Shown here: piece after piece, positions 14,960 to 22,053 of the stretch | Layout of the letters: the number at the start of each line of letters is the position of its first letter | Position numbering within the stretch: position 1 is the first letter of the stretch | Origin: Acidilobaceae archaeon | Lineage (GTDB): Archaea; Thermoproteota; Thermoprotei_A; Sulfolobales; Acidilobaceae | Direction: 5' to 3' | NCBI GenBank assembly: GCA_027034115.1 | Contig: JALVJB010000158.1 | Location: forward strand, 1-24,003 | DNA: 24,003 nucleotides | Translations under genes and position numbers: made by a program | The notes under the pieces: model-generated | What the model was told of the DNA's origin: nothing | What the model saw: only the letters and a program-made list of their open reading frames with translations | The model's database searches: none

Positions 14960-15519
14960 GCATGCCTGTACCGCCGGAAAGGGTAGCTGAGATCCTGGAA
15001 GACTGGCAGAAGAACCCCATGCGCAAGCCTAGGATAGCGAAGGTCACAGTAAACATAGCGCTAGGCTACAGCGGTGAGAGGCTAGTAAAAGCAGCCAAAG
15101 TACTTGAGGAGATAACCGGGCAGAAACCCGTCTACAGGAGGGCCAAGAGAACCATAAGGGCCTTCGGAGTACGGAAGGGTGAGAACATAGCGGTCATGGT
15201 TACCCTGAGAAAGGATCGGGCACTGAAGTTCCTAGATAAAGCCCTCGAGGCCGTCGGCAGGAGGCTGAAGGCCTCTAGTATTGACGAATTCGGGAATATC
15301 GCGTTTGGAATCGAAGAGCACATACTCATACCGGGAGTAAAGTACGACCCCGAGGTCGGAATACTCGGCATGGATGTTATAATAACCATTGAGAGGCCCG
15401 GGCACAGGATAATCAGGAGGAAGAGGGCTAGGAAGAAGAGGGTCCCCCGCCGCCACAGGGTCACGCCCGAGGAGACAATGGTGTTATTAAACCAACTCTA
15501 CGGTGTTACCTTCATCTAG
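14956..15519 (+). CDS. rpl5: Large ribosomal subunit protein uL5
   Basis: 5S-rRNA-associated central protuberance protein, about 187 residues. Recognisable: NPMRKPRIAKVTVNIALGYS, a KAAKVLEEITGQKPVYRRAK segment, FGVRKGENIAVMVTLR and FGNIAFGIEEHILIPGVKYD. Start ATG 14956 overlaps the eS4 stop and has GGAGGG 9 nt upstream. TTG at 14950 and ATG at 14962 are in frame and possible. Confidence 0.95.
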   Translation: MSMPVPPERVAEILEDWQKNPMRKPRIAKVTVNIALGYSGERLVKAAKVLEEITGQKPVYRRAKRTIRAFGVRKGENIAVMVTLRKDRALKFLDKALEAVGRRLKASSIDEFGNIAFGIEEHILIPGVKYDPEVGILGMDVIITIERPGHRIIRRKRARKKRVPRRHRVTPEETMVLLNQLYGVTFI

Positions 15520-15531
15520 GGTGGATAAGGC

Positions 15532-15696
15532 ATGGGTAAGGTAAGGCCTCCAAAGCCCAAGAGGATGGGCAGAGGAGCCCAGAGATGCCAGAGGTGTGGT
15601 ACTCGGGATGCCGTAATCCAGAAGTACGGCCTATACCTGTGCAGGCAGTGCTTCAGGGAGATCGCCCCCCTACTAGGCTTCAAGAAGTACAGGTGA
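15532..15696 (+). CDS. rps14: Small ribosomal subunit protein uS14, zinc-binding form
   Basis: Very short gene (54 residues) between uL5 and uS8. The translation begins MGKVRPPKPKRMGRGAQRCQ and continues with RCGTR, then LYLCRQCFREIAPLLGFKKY. Two CxxC pairs (Cys19/Cys22 and Cys37/Cys40) form the zinc site of the archaeal/eukaryotic uS14 family. Length matches other archaeal uS14 proteins (about 50-55). ATG 15532 lies 12 nt after the uL5 stop, with GGTGGATAAGG upstream. The stop is 6 nt before uS8. Confidence 0.94.
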   Translation: MGKVRPPKPKRMGRGAQRCQRCGTRDAVIQKYGLYLCRQCFREIAPLLGFKKYR

Positions 15697-15702
15697 TGAG
15701 CC

Positions 15703-16104
15703 GTGGTGATGCTTGACACACTGGCAAATGCGCTTGCAACGATACAAAACGCTGAAATGAGGGGTAAGAAGGAGGCGGTGATAACCCCCGCATCCAAGCT
15801 AATCGCCGCTGTTCTCCGAGTGTTACAGCAGGAAGGATATATCGGTGAGTTCGAGTATATCGACGATGGCCGCTGGGGCAAATTCAGGGTTCAACTGCTG
15901 GGCCGGATAAATAAGACAAACGTAGTCAAGCCTAGGATCCCAGTTTCCTACAGGGATCTACTCCAGATGCCCGAGAGCCTCCGGAAATACCTGGCTAGCA
16001 GAGACATAGGTGTCCTCATACTATCGACCAGCCAGGGAGTAATGACTCATAAGGAGGCTATCAAGAGGAAAATAGGAGGCGTACTAATAGCCTACGTCTA
16101 CTAG
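15703..16104 (+). CDS. rps8: Small ribosomal subunit protein uS8
   Basis: Central-domain 16S rRNA-binding protein, about 133 residues. Signature: MLDTLANALATIQNAEMRGK, then SKLIAAVLRVLQQEGYIGEF, and the C-terminal GVLILSTSQGVMTHKEAIKR. GTG 15703, GTG 15706 and ATG 15709 are all in frame and close together; AGGTGATG ending at 15698 cannot separate them. The next 120 nt contain no gene but a promoter for uL6. Confidence 0.95.
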   Translation: MVMLDTLANALATIQNAEMRGKKEAVITPASKLIAAVLRVLQQEGYIGEFEYIDDGRWGKFRVQLLGRINKTNVVKPRIPVSYRDLLQMPESLRKYLASRDIGVLILSTSQGVMTHKEAIKRKIGGVLIAYVY

Positions 16105-16170
16105 CTACCGAAGCCTTCCTCGACCCTCCATATTTACTACTCCTAGTATTACCTGTTTCCTTGAGGAATG

Positions 16171-16180
16171 CCTATAAAGG
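16171..16180 (+). promoter_or_regulatory. Internal promoter before uL6
   Basis: CCTATAAAGG sits in the only sizeable gap of the ribosomal cluster (16105-16224). It is centred about 50 nt before the uL6 ATG, predicting a leader of about 25 nt that includes the ribosome-binding sequence GAGGT. This suggests the cluster is transcribed as at least two units. Confidence 0.65.
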
Positions 16181-16224
16181 GGTCTCAGTAGGGGTAGATG
16201 GTGCCTGGGTAGGTGTGAGGTAGC

Positions 16225-16776
16225 ATGCCAAAAGACGTGCACGTATCGAAGACCGTTGAGATACCGGAGGGAGTAGACGTTACCATTGAAGGAAACAAGG
16301 TGACCGTCACCGGTCCAAAGGGGACCCTCACGAGAGAGATGCCCCGGATCAAAGGAGTCTTCATGCGCAAGGAGGACAGTAAAGTTATAGTTGAAGCCTA
16401 CTTCGCAGATTCTAAGAAAAGAGCCATGGTTGGAACCATAGCCGCCCATATCCGTAACATGATCACAGGTGTTACCAAGGGATACCGCTACAAGCTCAAA
16501 GTAATATACAGCCACTTCCCTATCAACCTTAAGGTCGAAGGAGACAAACTCATCATATCAAACTTCCTAGGTGAGAAGGCTCCGCGAATAGCGAAGATCC
16601 TTCCCGGAGCGAAGGTCACAGTTAAGGGAAGCGACGTTATCGTGGAAGGTATCGATATAGAAGTTGTAGGCCAAACCGCTGCGAATATAGAAATGGCAAC
16701 TAAGATCACAGACAGGGATAGGAGAAAGTTCATGGATGGGATTTACATTTATGAAAAGGAGGTGATTGAACAGTGA
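16225..16776 (+). CDS. rpl6: Large ribosomal subunit protein uL6
   Basis: Two-domain protein near the GTPase centre, 183 residues. Recognisable: VTIEGNKVTVTGPKGTLTRE, AMVGTIAAHIRNMITGVTKG, YSHFPINLKVEGDKLIISNF and GQTAANIEMATKITDRDRRK followed by FMDGIYIYEKEV. ATG 16225 has GAGGT a few nt upstream. Ends in a GTGA overlap with eL32. Confidence 0.96.
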   Translation: MPKDVHVSKTVEIPEGVDVTIEGNKVTVTGPKGTLTREMPRIKGVFMRKEDSKVIVEAYFADSKKRAMVGTIAAHIRNMITGVTKGYRYKLKVIYSHFPINLKVEGDKLIISNFLGEKAPRIAKILPGAKVTVKGSDVIVEGIDIEVVGQTAANIEMATKITDRDRRKFMDGIYIYEKEVIEQ

Positions 16777-17171
16777 GCGAGGGAGCCAAGAGTATAATAA
16801 AGGAAAGGAGGAAGCTCCAGGAGAAGATAGCCCGGAAGAGTAAGCCCGTCTTCCGCAGGTATCTCTCTTGGCGCTTCTGGAAGTTCGAGCGGAGAGAGTA
16901 CTGGAGGAAGCCTAAGGGTAATGATAACAAGATGAGACTTCAACTCAAGGGTTACCCGCCCATTGTAAAAGTCGGATACAGGACCAGTAAGGAGATCAGG
17001 GGCCTTCACCCGAGCGGCCTAGAACCAGTTATCGTATCGAACACTCGTGAGTTAGAGGAGCTGGATCCGGCTAAGCATATAGTTGTTATATCCGGCAGTG
17101 TCGGGTTACGTAAGAGGCTGAAGATAGTCGAGGCCGCGAGAGCTAAGGGATTGAAGATCGCTAACGCATAG
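16773..17171 (+). CDS. rpl32e: Large ribosomal subunit protein eL32
   Basis: Archaeal/eukaryotic-specific 50S protein, 132 residues. Recognisable segments: FRRYLSWRFWKFER..YWRKPKG, LKGYPPIVKVGYRTSKEIRG, LHPSGLEPVIVSN and the C-terminal HIVVISGSVGLRKRLKIVE. GTG 16773 overlaps the uL6 stop by 4 nt, indicating coupled translation. Confidence 0.95.
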   Translation: MSEGAKSIIKERRKLQEKIARKSKPVFRRYLSWRFWKFERREYWRKPKGNDNKMRLQLKGYPPIVKVGYRTSKEIRGLHPSGLEPVIVSNTRELEELDPAKHIVVISGSVGLRKRLKIVEAARAKGLKIANA

Positions 17172-17193
17172 GCACGTGAGGGGGTGTACCGGA

Positions 17194-17655
17194 GTGGACT
17201 ATAGGCTTCAGAGGAGGCTCGCCGCGGAGGTCTTCGGCGTCGGCGAGAGCAGGGTCTGGATAAGCCCGGATCCAGAGAACGAGGAGGAGATATCTCAGGC
17301 CGTAACTAAGAGGGACATTGTCGCCCTCTACAAGAGGGGCCTTATCGATGTTCTACCCAAGAAGGGTAACAGTAGGGCTAGGTGGAGGAAGAGGCACGAG
17401 CAGAGGCGGAAGGGTAGGAGAAGGGGTTATGGTAAGAGGAAGGGAGCCGCTACGGCTAGGAGTGATCCTAAGGAGGAGTGGATGAGCAGGATTAGGAAGA
17501 TTAGGAGGTACTTGAAGTGGTTGAGAGACCACGGCGTAATAGACAGGAGCACTTATAGACGCTATTACAGGCTCGCGAAGGGAGGCGCATTCAAGAGCCT
17601 AGGCGACCTGAAGAGGCACATGGCTGAGGCTGGCGTGATAAGGGAGGGAGCATAG
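17194..17655 (+). CDS. rpl19e: Large ribosomal subunit protein eL19
   Basis: Archaeal/eukaryotic-specific protein that contributes to the subunit bridge, about 153 residues. Typical: VDYRLQRRLAAEVFGVGESR, VWISPDPENEEEISQAVTKR, LIDVLPKKGNSRARWRKRHE and a very basic GRRRGYGKRKGA stretch leading into a long C-terminal helix. GTG 17194 is chosen: GGGGGTG (17180-17186) lies exactly 7 nt upstream and the family begins at this point. The in-frame GTG at 17176 would add six atypical residues (MRGCTG). Confidence 0.94.
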   Translation: MDYRLQRRLAAEVFGVGESRVWISPDPENEEEISQAVTKRDIVALYKRGLIDVLPKKGNSRARWRKRHEQRRKGRRRGYGKRKGAATARSDPKEEWMSRIRKIRRYLKWLRDHGVIDRSTYRRYYRLAKGGAFKSLGDLKRHMAEAGVIREGA

Positions 17656-17657
17656 AG

Positions 17658-18296
17658 ATGGGGCATGGACCAAGGTACAGGGTGCCCTGGAAGAGGAGGC
17701 GTGCAGGTAAGACAAACTACTATAAGAGGCTGAAGCTAATCAAGTCTGGAAAGCCTAGGATGGTTGTTAGGAGGAGCCTGAAATACATAACTGTTCAGCT
17801 AGCTGAAGCCCGCATCGGCGGGGATAAGATGATCGCTGTTGCCCACAGTAAGGAGCTCGAAAAGAAGTATGGGTGGAAGGGCGGGACTGCTAACACTAGT
17901 GCTGCCTATCTGACCGGGCTTCTAGCCGGTTTTAGGGCGAGGCTAGCAGGCGTTGAGGAGGCCGTTTTAGATATTGGTCTAGCAGACCCGGTGCCCGGCT
18001 CGAGGGTATTCGCCGCGTTGAAGGGAGCCCTCGATGCTGGCCTGAAGATCCCGCACTCCGAGGAAATACTTCCTTCGGAGGAGAGGATTCGCGGAGAGCA
18101 TATTGCTCTCTGGGCGGAGGATTTAGCCAAGAATGATCCGGAAAAGTACAAGAAGCAGTTCTCCAAGTATTTGGAGAGAGGATTCAAGCCGGAGGGCCTT
18201 CCCTCTCACTTCGAGGAGGTAGCGGAGAGGATTAGGAGAGAGTATGAGGTAAAGCTTGCGAGGAGCGCCTCGCAGGTTGGGGGTGTTGAGCAGTGA
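17658..18296 (+). CDS. rpl18: Large ribosomal subunit protein uL18
   Basis: 5S rRNA-binding central protuberance protein, 212 residues; archaeal uL18 is longer than bacterial. Signature: MGHGPRYRVPWKRRRAGKTN, YYKRLKLIKSGKPRMVVRRS, NTSAAYLTGLLAGFRA and VLDIGLADPVPGSRVFAALK. Starts 2 nt after the eL19 stop. The stop is shared with the uS5 start through a GTGA overlap. Confidence 0.95.
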   Translation: MGHGPRYRVPWKRRRAGKTNYYKRLKLIKSGKPRMVVRRSLKYITVQLAEARIGGDKMIAVAHSKELEKKYGWKGGTANTSAAYLTGLLAGFRARLAGVEEAVLDIGLADPVPGSRVFAALKGALDAGLKIPHSEEILPSEERIRGEHIALWAEDLAKNDPEKYKKQFSKYLERGFKPEGLPSHFEEVAERIRREYEVKLARSASQVGGVEQ

Positions 18297-18931
18297 GTGT
18301 GGCCAGCCAGAGCGTGGAGGAATGGGTGCCTCGTACGAGGGTCGGAAGACTCGTCCATGAGGGCAAGATTACTAGTATAGACGAGCTCTTCCGGAGGAAC
18401 CTACCTATTCTAGAGCCCGAGATAATAGACTACCTCCTGGGAGAACAGTTAAAACATGAGATAATAGACGTAACCATAGTTCAAAAGATGACGGACGCTG
18501 GTAGAATAACGAGGTTCCGCGCAGTAGTAGTCCTCGGAAACGAGGACGGCTATGTAGGCCTAGGAAAAGGTAAAGCTAGGCAGTTTAGGGAGGCCGTAAA
18601 CAAGGCTCTCCGCAATGCGAAGCTCAATATTACTCCAGTCAGGAGGGGTTGCGGTAGCTGGGAGTGCACCTGCGGAGAAGCCCATAGCGTCCCCTTCATT
18701 GTCAGGGGGAAGAGTGGAAGCGTCGAGGTGATACTAAAGCCTGCTCCAAAGGGCACGGGCATCGTGGCTGGAGACGTCGCAAAAAAGGTCCTAAAACTCG
18801 CTGGAATCCGAGATGTATGGACGTTCACCAAGGGGGAAACCAGGACCAGCTATAACTTCGCTAGAGCAGTCTACCTCGCGCTCAGGAACACCTACAAGTT
18901 CATGACTCCTCTCGACTGGTTCAGGACGTGA
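18293..18931 (+). CDS. rps5: Small ribosomal subunit protein uS5
   Basis: uS5, involved in decoding fidelity and mRNA unwinding, 212 residues in the archaeal/eukaryotic form. The double-stranded RNA-binding part is clear: QKMTDAGRITRFRAVVVLGN then EDGYVGLGKGKARQFREAVN. The C-terminal domain shows LKPAPKGTGIVAGDVAKKVL and FARAVYLALRNTYKFMTP. A CGSWECTCGEAHSVPF segment with three cysteines matches the archaeal/eukaryotic form. GTG 18293 overlaps the uL18 stop by 4 nt. Confidence 0.95.
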   Translation: MSVASQSVEEWVPRTRVGRLVHEGKITSIDELFRRNLPILEPEIIDYLLGEQLKHEIIDVTIVQKMTDAGRITRFRAVVVLGNEDGYVGLGKGKARQFREAVNKALRNAKLNITPVRRGCGSWECTCGEAHSVPFIVRGKSGSVEVILKPAPKGTGIVAGDVAKKVLKLAGIRDVWTFTKGETRTSYNFARAVYLALRNTYKFMTPLDWFRT

Positions 18932-18943
18932 GGTGAGTAAACA

Positions 18944-19426
18944 ATGCCACTCTATCTCATCATAAGGCTAAGGGGAGAAGCTGATATACACCCCGACATT
19001 GAGAAAACACTCAACTTACTAAGACTAAAGAGGAAATATGCAGCTTCACTATACCACAGTAGCCTGCCCGGTATCGAGGGAATGCTGAGGAAAGTGCAAG
19101 ACTGGGCTACATGGGGCGAGATTAACAGAGAGACCCTAATAGAACTACTGAAAAAGAGAGGCCGCATAAGGGGGGACAAACCGCTCACCGACGAGTGGGT
19201 AGTGCAAAACCTAGGCCTCTACGGGGGCATACCAGAACTAGCAGACAAGCTACTCGCCGGAGAATTACACTACCACAAGCTAGAAGACAAAGGAGTCAAG
19301 CCCTTCTTCCGTCTCCACCCGCCGAGGGGCGGGTTCAAAAAGACAATCAAGCGGCACTTCACAAACCAAGGAGAGCTAGGCTACAGGGGAGAAGCAATAA
19401 ACGACCTAGTAATCCGCATGCTCTAA
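18944..19426 (+). CDS. rpl30: Large ribosomal subunit protein uL30
   Basis: uL30, 160 residues in the long archaeal form. Signature: LYLIIRLRGEADIHPDIEKT, LNLLRLKRKYAASLYHSSLP, GMLRKVQDWATWGEINRETL and the C-terminal FFRLHPPRGGFKKTIKRHFT. Twelve nt after uS5. ATG 18944 has GAGGTGAG upstream. Confidence 0.95.
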   Translation: MPLYLIIRLRGEADIHPDIEKTLNLLRLKRKYAASLYHSSLPGIEGMLRKVQDWATWGEINRETLIELLKKRGRIRGDKPLTDEWVVQNLGLYGGIPELADKLLAGELHYHKLEDKGVKPFFRLHPPRGGFKKTIKRHFTNQGELGYRGEAINDLVIRML

Positions 19427-19443
19427 AGGAGGGGTGTAAGTAG

Positions 19444-19899
19444 ATGGTTGTCAGGAGGAGGAAGAAGAGCAGGAAGCTAAGGGGCCGGAGCCGGACAATG
19501 AGCTGGGGACAGATAGGGCAGCACAGGAAGAGCGGCGCTCACGGAGGTAAGGGTGCCGCTGGCCTCGGCAAGCACGAGTGGACATGGACCATCAAATACG
19601 CCCCAACATGGTATGGTAAGAAGGGGTTCAACCCACCAAGAATAAGGGTCGGATACAAGCCACGGATAGTCAACCTCACACGAGTCTCAGAAATCCTCGA
19701 AGAACTCGAGAGAAAGGGTAGACTACAATACGAGGGCGACACGCCTGTCATAAACCTGGAAGAAATGGGCTTCCACAAGCTCTTAGGAGAGGGCAGAATA
19801 AGTAAGCCAGTAAAAATAATCGTGCCCGCAGCATCGGAAACGGCAGTTAAAAAAGTAGAAGAAGCTGGAGGCACTGTTGTAACCAAGCAAGAAGAATAA
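19444..19899 (+). CDS. rpl15: Large ribosomal subunit protein uL15
   Basis: uL15, 151 residues. Signature: a basic N-terminus with SRKLRGRSRTMSWGQIGQHR, then KSGAHGGKGAAGLGKHEWTW (the glycine-rich rRNA-binding tail), and the globular GFHKLLGEGRISKPVKIIVP then ASETAVKKVEEAGGTVV. Last gene of the cluster: secY, which commonly follows uL15 in archaea, is not present and an unrelated thioesterase comes next after 105 nt. Confidence 0.95.
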   Translation: MVVRRRKKSRKLRGRSRTMSWGQIGQHRKSGAHGGKGAAGLGKHEWTWTIKYAPTWYGKKGFNPPRIRVGYKPRIVNLTRVSEILEELERKGRLQYEGDTPVINLEEMGFHKLLGEGRISKPVKIIVPAASETAVKKVEEAGGTVVTKQEE

Positions 19900-19954
19900 C
19901 CCAGATCCTATTCCACGGTACTCTCTCAATCCTAAAAACGTTCTAGGGATACTC

Positions 19955-19964
19955 TTTCATAAGC
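19955..19964 (+). promoter_or_regulatory. Promoter of the thioesterase gene
   Basis: TTTCATAAGC, about 45 nt before the TTG start at 20005, predicts transcription start near 19985 with GGGGT (19992-19996) in the leader. It lies in the 105-nt gap after uL15, in which no terminator is evident. Confidence 0.45.
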
Positions 19965-20004
19965 TAGATATCCCTACTTACGAGCTTGGTCGGGGTTCTC
20001 ACAC

Positions 20005-21024
20005 TTGCCAGCCAACAAGCAGTGTATACGGAAAACGTCGATAGCGGAAACCCTAGTTGAGACGATACACCTAGTAACAGCGTCCCACATTAACCCTCTA
20101 GGAATCCTCCACGGAGGCGTCGGACTACGCTGGATGGTCACGACCGGGAGCCTAGCCGCGATGAGGGTCGCCAGAGGTCCTGCCCTAATAGTTCACTTAG
20201 ATAACGTGTTCTTCCTTAACCCTGTTAGGCTAGGTTACAACGCTGTAATATCCGGCTGGGTAGAATACGTTGGAAGAACGAGCATGGAGACCACTGTCAT
20301 AATGGAGGAGGAAAACCCGGGAACCGGCGAGCGCAGGCTCACCACGGCAGCTCACATGACATTCGTTGCAGTAGACGAGAAGATACGTCCCCGCATCATA
20401 CCTACATGCCTAACCCCCTCCTCTCCATTCGAGGAAGAGCTTATGAAGCGGGCTAAGGAGAGGAGGAAGCGGAGAGGCCCTAGGCTGAGCCCCAAGGATC
20501 TCAGCACCCCACAACCCCTCATCCCAGAGTACAAGCTAGTATCCTACAAGCTAGTCAACCCGGAAGACACCCTAACGCTAAACGTGATGCATGGTGGAAG
20601 ACTACTCTACCTAATGGACGAACTAGCCGGGATAACCGCTATGAAGTACGCTAAAGGAGTGATGGTTACCGCCGCGATAGACGCTACCGACTTCGTCCAT
20701 CCAATCTGGGTGGGCGACATACTAGAGATACACACAGCTTTAACATTCATTGGGAAAACAAGCGTTGAAGTAACAGTCAAGACAATAACAACCAACCCCT
20801 GGACGGGAGAAAGATACCACACCACCACCAGCTACTTCACACTAGTCCACTTGGGAAAAGAGATGCGCCCAGCCCCAGTACCCCCATTCAAACCGGAACA
20901 ACCGTGGCAAAAGGAACTCTACCAGCAAGCCCTCAAACGTAGAAAGCTAAGACAAGAAACGCTAAGCTACTTCAAGCAAAGCTTAGACAAGATAAAACCA
21001 CCGCTTTCAAGGAAGAAGCAATAA
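20005..21024 (+). CDS. Double-hotdog acyl-CoA thioesterase
   Basis: Likely hydrolyses acyl-CoA esters. 339 residues containing two tandem hotdog domains. Domain 1 (about 10-125) has HINPLGILHGGVGLRWMVTT and domain 2 (about 175-290) has LNVMHGGRLLYLMDELAGIT. Each ends with a matching segment (NPGTGERRLTTAAHMTFVAV and NPWTGERYHTTTSYFTLVHL), so they arose by duplication. The helix aspartate that is usually catalytic is present in domain 2 (YLMDELAG) but replaced by Val in domain 1 (RWMVTTGS). This asymmetry occurs in other double-hotdog thioesterases. TTG 20005 is the best start, with GGGGT 8 nt upstream. A basic, helical tail follows. It sits between the ribosomal cluster and the integrated element and shows no link to either. 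Confidence 0.85.
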   Translation: MPANKQCIRKTSIAETLVETIHLVTASHINPLGILHGGVGLRWMVTTGSLAAMRVARGPALIVHLDNVFFLNPVRLGYNAVISGWVEYVGRTSMETTVIMEEENPGTGERRLTTAAHMTFVAVDEKIRPRIIPTCLTPSSPFEEELMKRAKERRKRRGPRLSPKDLSTPQPLIPEYKLVSYKLVNPEDTLTLNVMHGGRLLYLMDELAGITAMKYAKGVMVTAAIDATDFVHPIWVGDILEIHTALTFIGKTSVEVTVKTITTNPWTGERYHTTTSYFTLVHLGKEMRPAPVPPFKPEQPWQKELYQQALKRRKLRQETLSYFKQSLDKIKPPLSRKKQ

Positions 21025-21076
21025 GGCCAGATTCACTCAGGTAAACTTTCGACTCTTACTATCGCTTACCAGCCAA

Positions 21077-21120
21077 TTTGCATGGAGACTTGGATAAGGA
21101 GAGTCCAGCCCCGATGCAAA
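21077..21120. repeat. Inverted repeat next to the left att site
   Basis: TTTGCAT (21077-21083) and ATGCAAA (21114-21120) are exact inverted copies with a 30-nt centre that pairs only partly. It lies just outside the integrated element, about 20 nt from attL. On the minus strand it would lie just past the 3' end of the ancestral tRNA gene and could be a terminator remnant. Confidence 0.35.
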
Positions 21121-21140
21121 CTACTAAACAAGGTGTATGT

Positions 21141-21209
21141 TTGGTGGGCCCGGGGGGATTTGAACCCCCGACCTCCGCCGTGTCAGGGCGGCGTCCCAAG
21201 CCAGGCTAG
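21141..21209. repeat. attL: partial tRNA-Val copy (anticodon GAC)
   Basis: Read on the minus strand it contains the tRNA 3' end with CCA, acceptor strand CGGGCCC, T arm with a GGGGG/CCCCC stem, anticodon arm with loop CTGACAC (anticodon GAC), and part of the D arm. It lacks the 5' acceptor strand, so it cannot be a functional tRNA. Compared with attR it differs at a compensated T-stem pair, at the wobble base of the anticodon, and by two changes (one an extra G) near the D arm. Confidence 0.85.
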
Positions 21210-22053
21210 CGAGAGGGAAGGAGCGGAAAACTCATGGAAGTTAACTACAAGGGTGGCGGCACCGCCGAGACCACCCGTGGATAACCGGTTGGTGGCCGGG
21301 TTCAGGGAGTGGGTGGAGGGGCAGGTTAGCGGGGACACGGCGGAGTACTATGCAGGCGTCGTGGGGAGAAGGGCGTGGCCCCCGACGAGGCGGAAGCATG
21401 TGAAGGCGTGGAGGAAGTACGTCCAGTTACTCTTCTCCGTGGGGGCGGATTGACTGGGGGAGGATGCAACAATACCTGACATTCCTCCGTCTCGGCGGCA
21501 ACAGGCGGGAGACGCAGAGAGCGGTACCAGTCGAGATGATTCTAGGGTATAAGGAGATAATGGAGAGGAACGGGCTAGGAGGCCTATACCTGCTACTCCT
21601 AGGCGGGGCTAGACTCAAGCACATACTAAGAATGGTTGAGACCTGGAGCCCCGAGGAGGTGGTCAAGCATCCAACCGGGGAATTCGAGCCACGCCTAGCT
21701 CTCGGTGATGGATGGGCAATATTCTACCCCGGAGTAAGGGAAGGATCGAAGAGGGCGGACTCCATATACTTCCACCTCACGGGCGGGAGGGTTAAGGATA
21801 CCACAGCTAAGCTACCGTCAACTAAAGGATAAACTGCGAAAACTGGGTGTGCAGGCAAAAATTGTTTAGGATGTTTGTCAACCAAGTCCTGGAGGAGCTA
21901 GCGCACAAGCACAACATCCGCCTCGGCGCCGTGAACCCGATAATGTCGATGGAGTTGAGCATAACGGGCACGAGCTACGTGAACGTGCGGGACTGGGCCG
22001 ACAAACTATTCGGCATCTACATCAAGTGGCTGGAGGGGAACGGCTTAATCTGA
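21145..22053 (+). pseudogene. SSV-type tyrosine recombinase, C-terminal part (intC), with three frameshifts
   Basis: The C-terminal and larger part of the element's integrase, starting inside attL with the translated att peptide VWWARGDLNPRPPPCQGGVP. Continuity needs three frame changes. The first is at the G-run 21441-21445, where removing one G joins LLFSVG to RIDWGRMQQYLTFL. The second is near 21803-21806, joining GGRVKDTT to LSYRQLKDKLRKLG. The third is near 21864-21868, joining VQAKIV to RMFVNQVLEELAHK. Each is explained by one extra base. Candidate catalytic residues: Arg in LLGGARLKHIL, Lys in REGSKRADSIYF, Arg in RMFVNQ and the nucleophile Tyr in ITGTSYVNVRDW. The stop overlaps the convergent PaREP1-like gene by 9 nt. 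Either decayed or affected by sequencing errors. Confidence 0.82.
21239..21248 (+). repeat. Possible integrase arm-type site, left (AGTTAACTAC)
   Basis: AGTTAACTAC, 29 nt inside attL and within intC. The same decamer occurs inverted at 23647-23656 inside the right end and directly at 23353-23362. The 13-mer AAGTTAACTACAA is exact between this site and 23352-23364. Confidence 0.4.

Noticed and set aside
15692..15711. Box C-like GTGATGA as part of a C/D small RNA
   Set aside because: It is the uS14 stop and the ribosome-binding site of uS8, and no partner D box with suitable spacing is visible.
15516..15881. Minus-strand ORF of 121 codons across uS14 and uS8
   Set aside because: It is the shadow of uS14 and uS8; the plus strand encodes a perfect zinc-binding uS14 and a normal uS8.
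21143..21220. A second tRNA-Val gene (GAC)
   Set aside because: The 5' acceptor strand and half of the D arm are missing and the sequence runs into the integrase; it is an att copy, not a gene.
21420..21480. Programmed frameshifting in intC at the G-run
   Set aside because: Two further unrelated frame breaks follow and intN has a stop codon, so decay or sequencing error is simpler.
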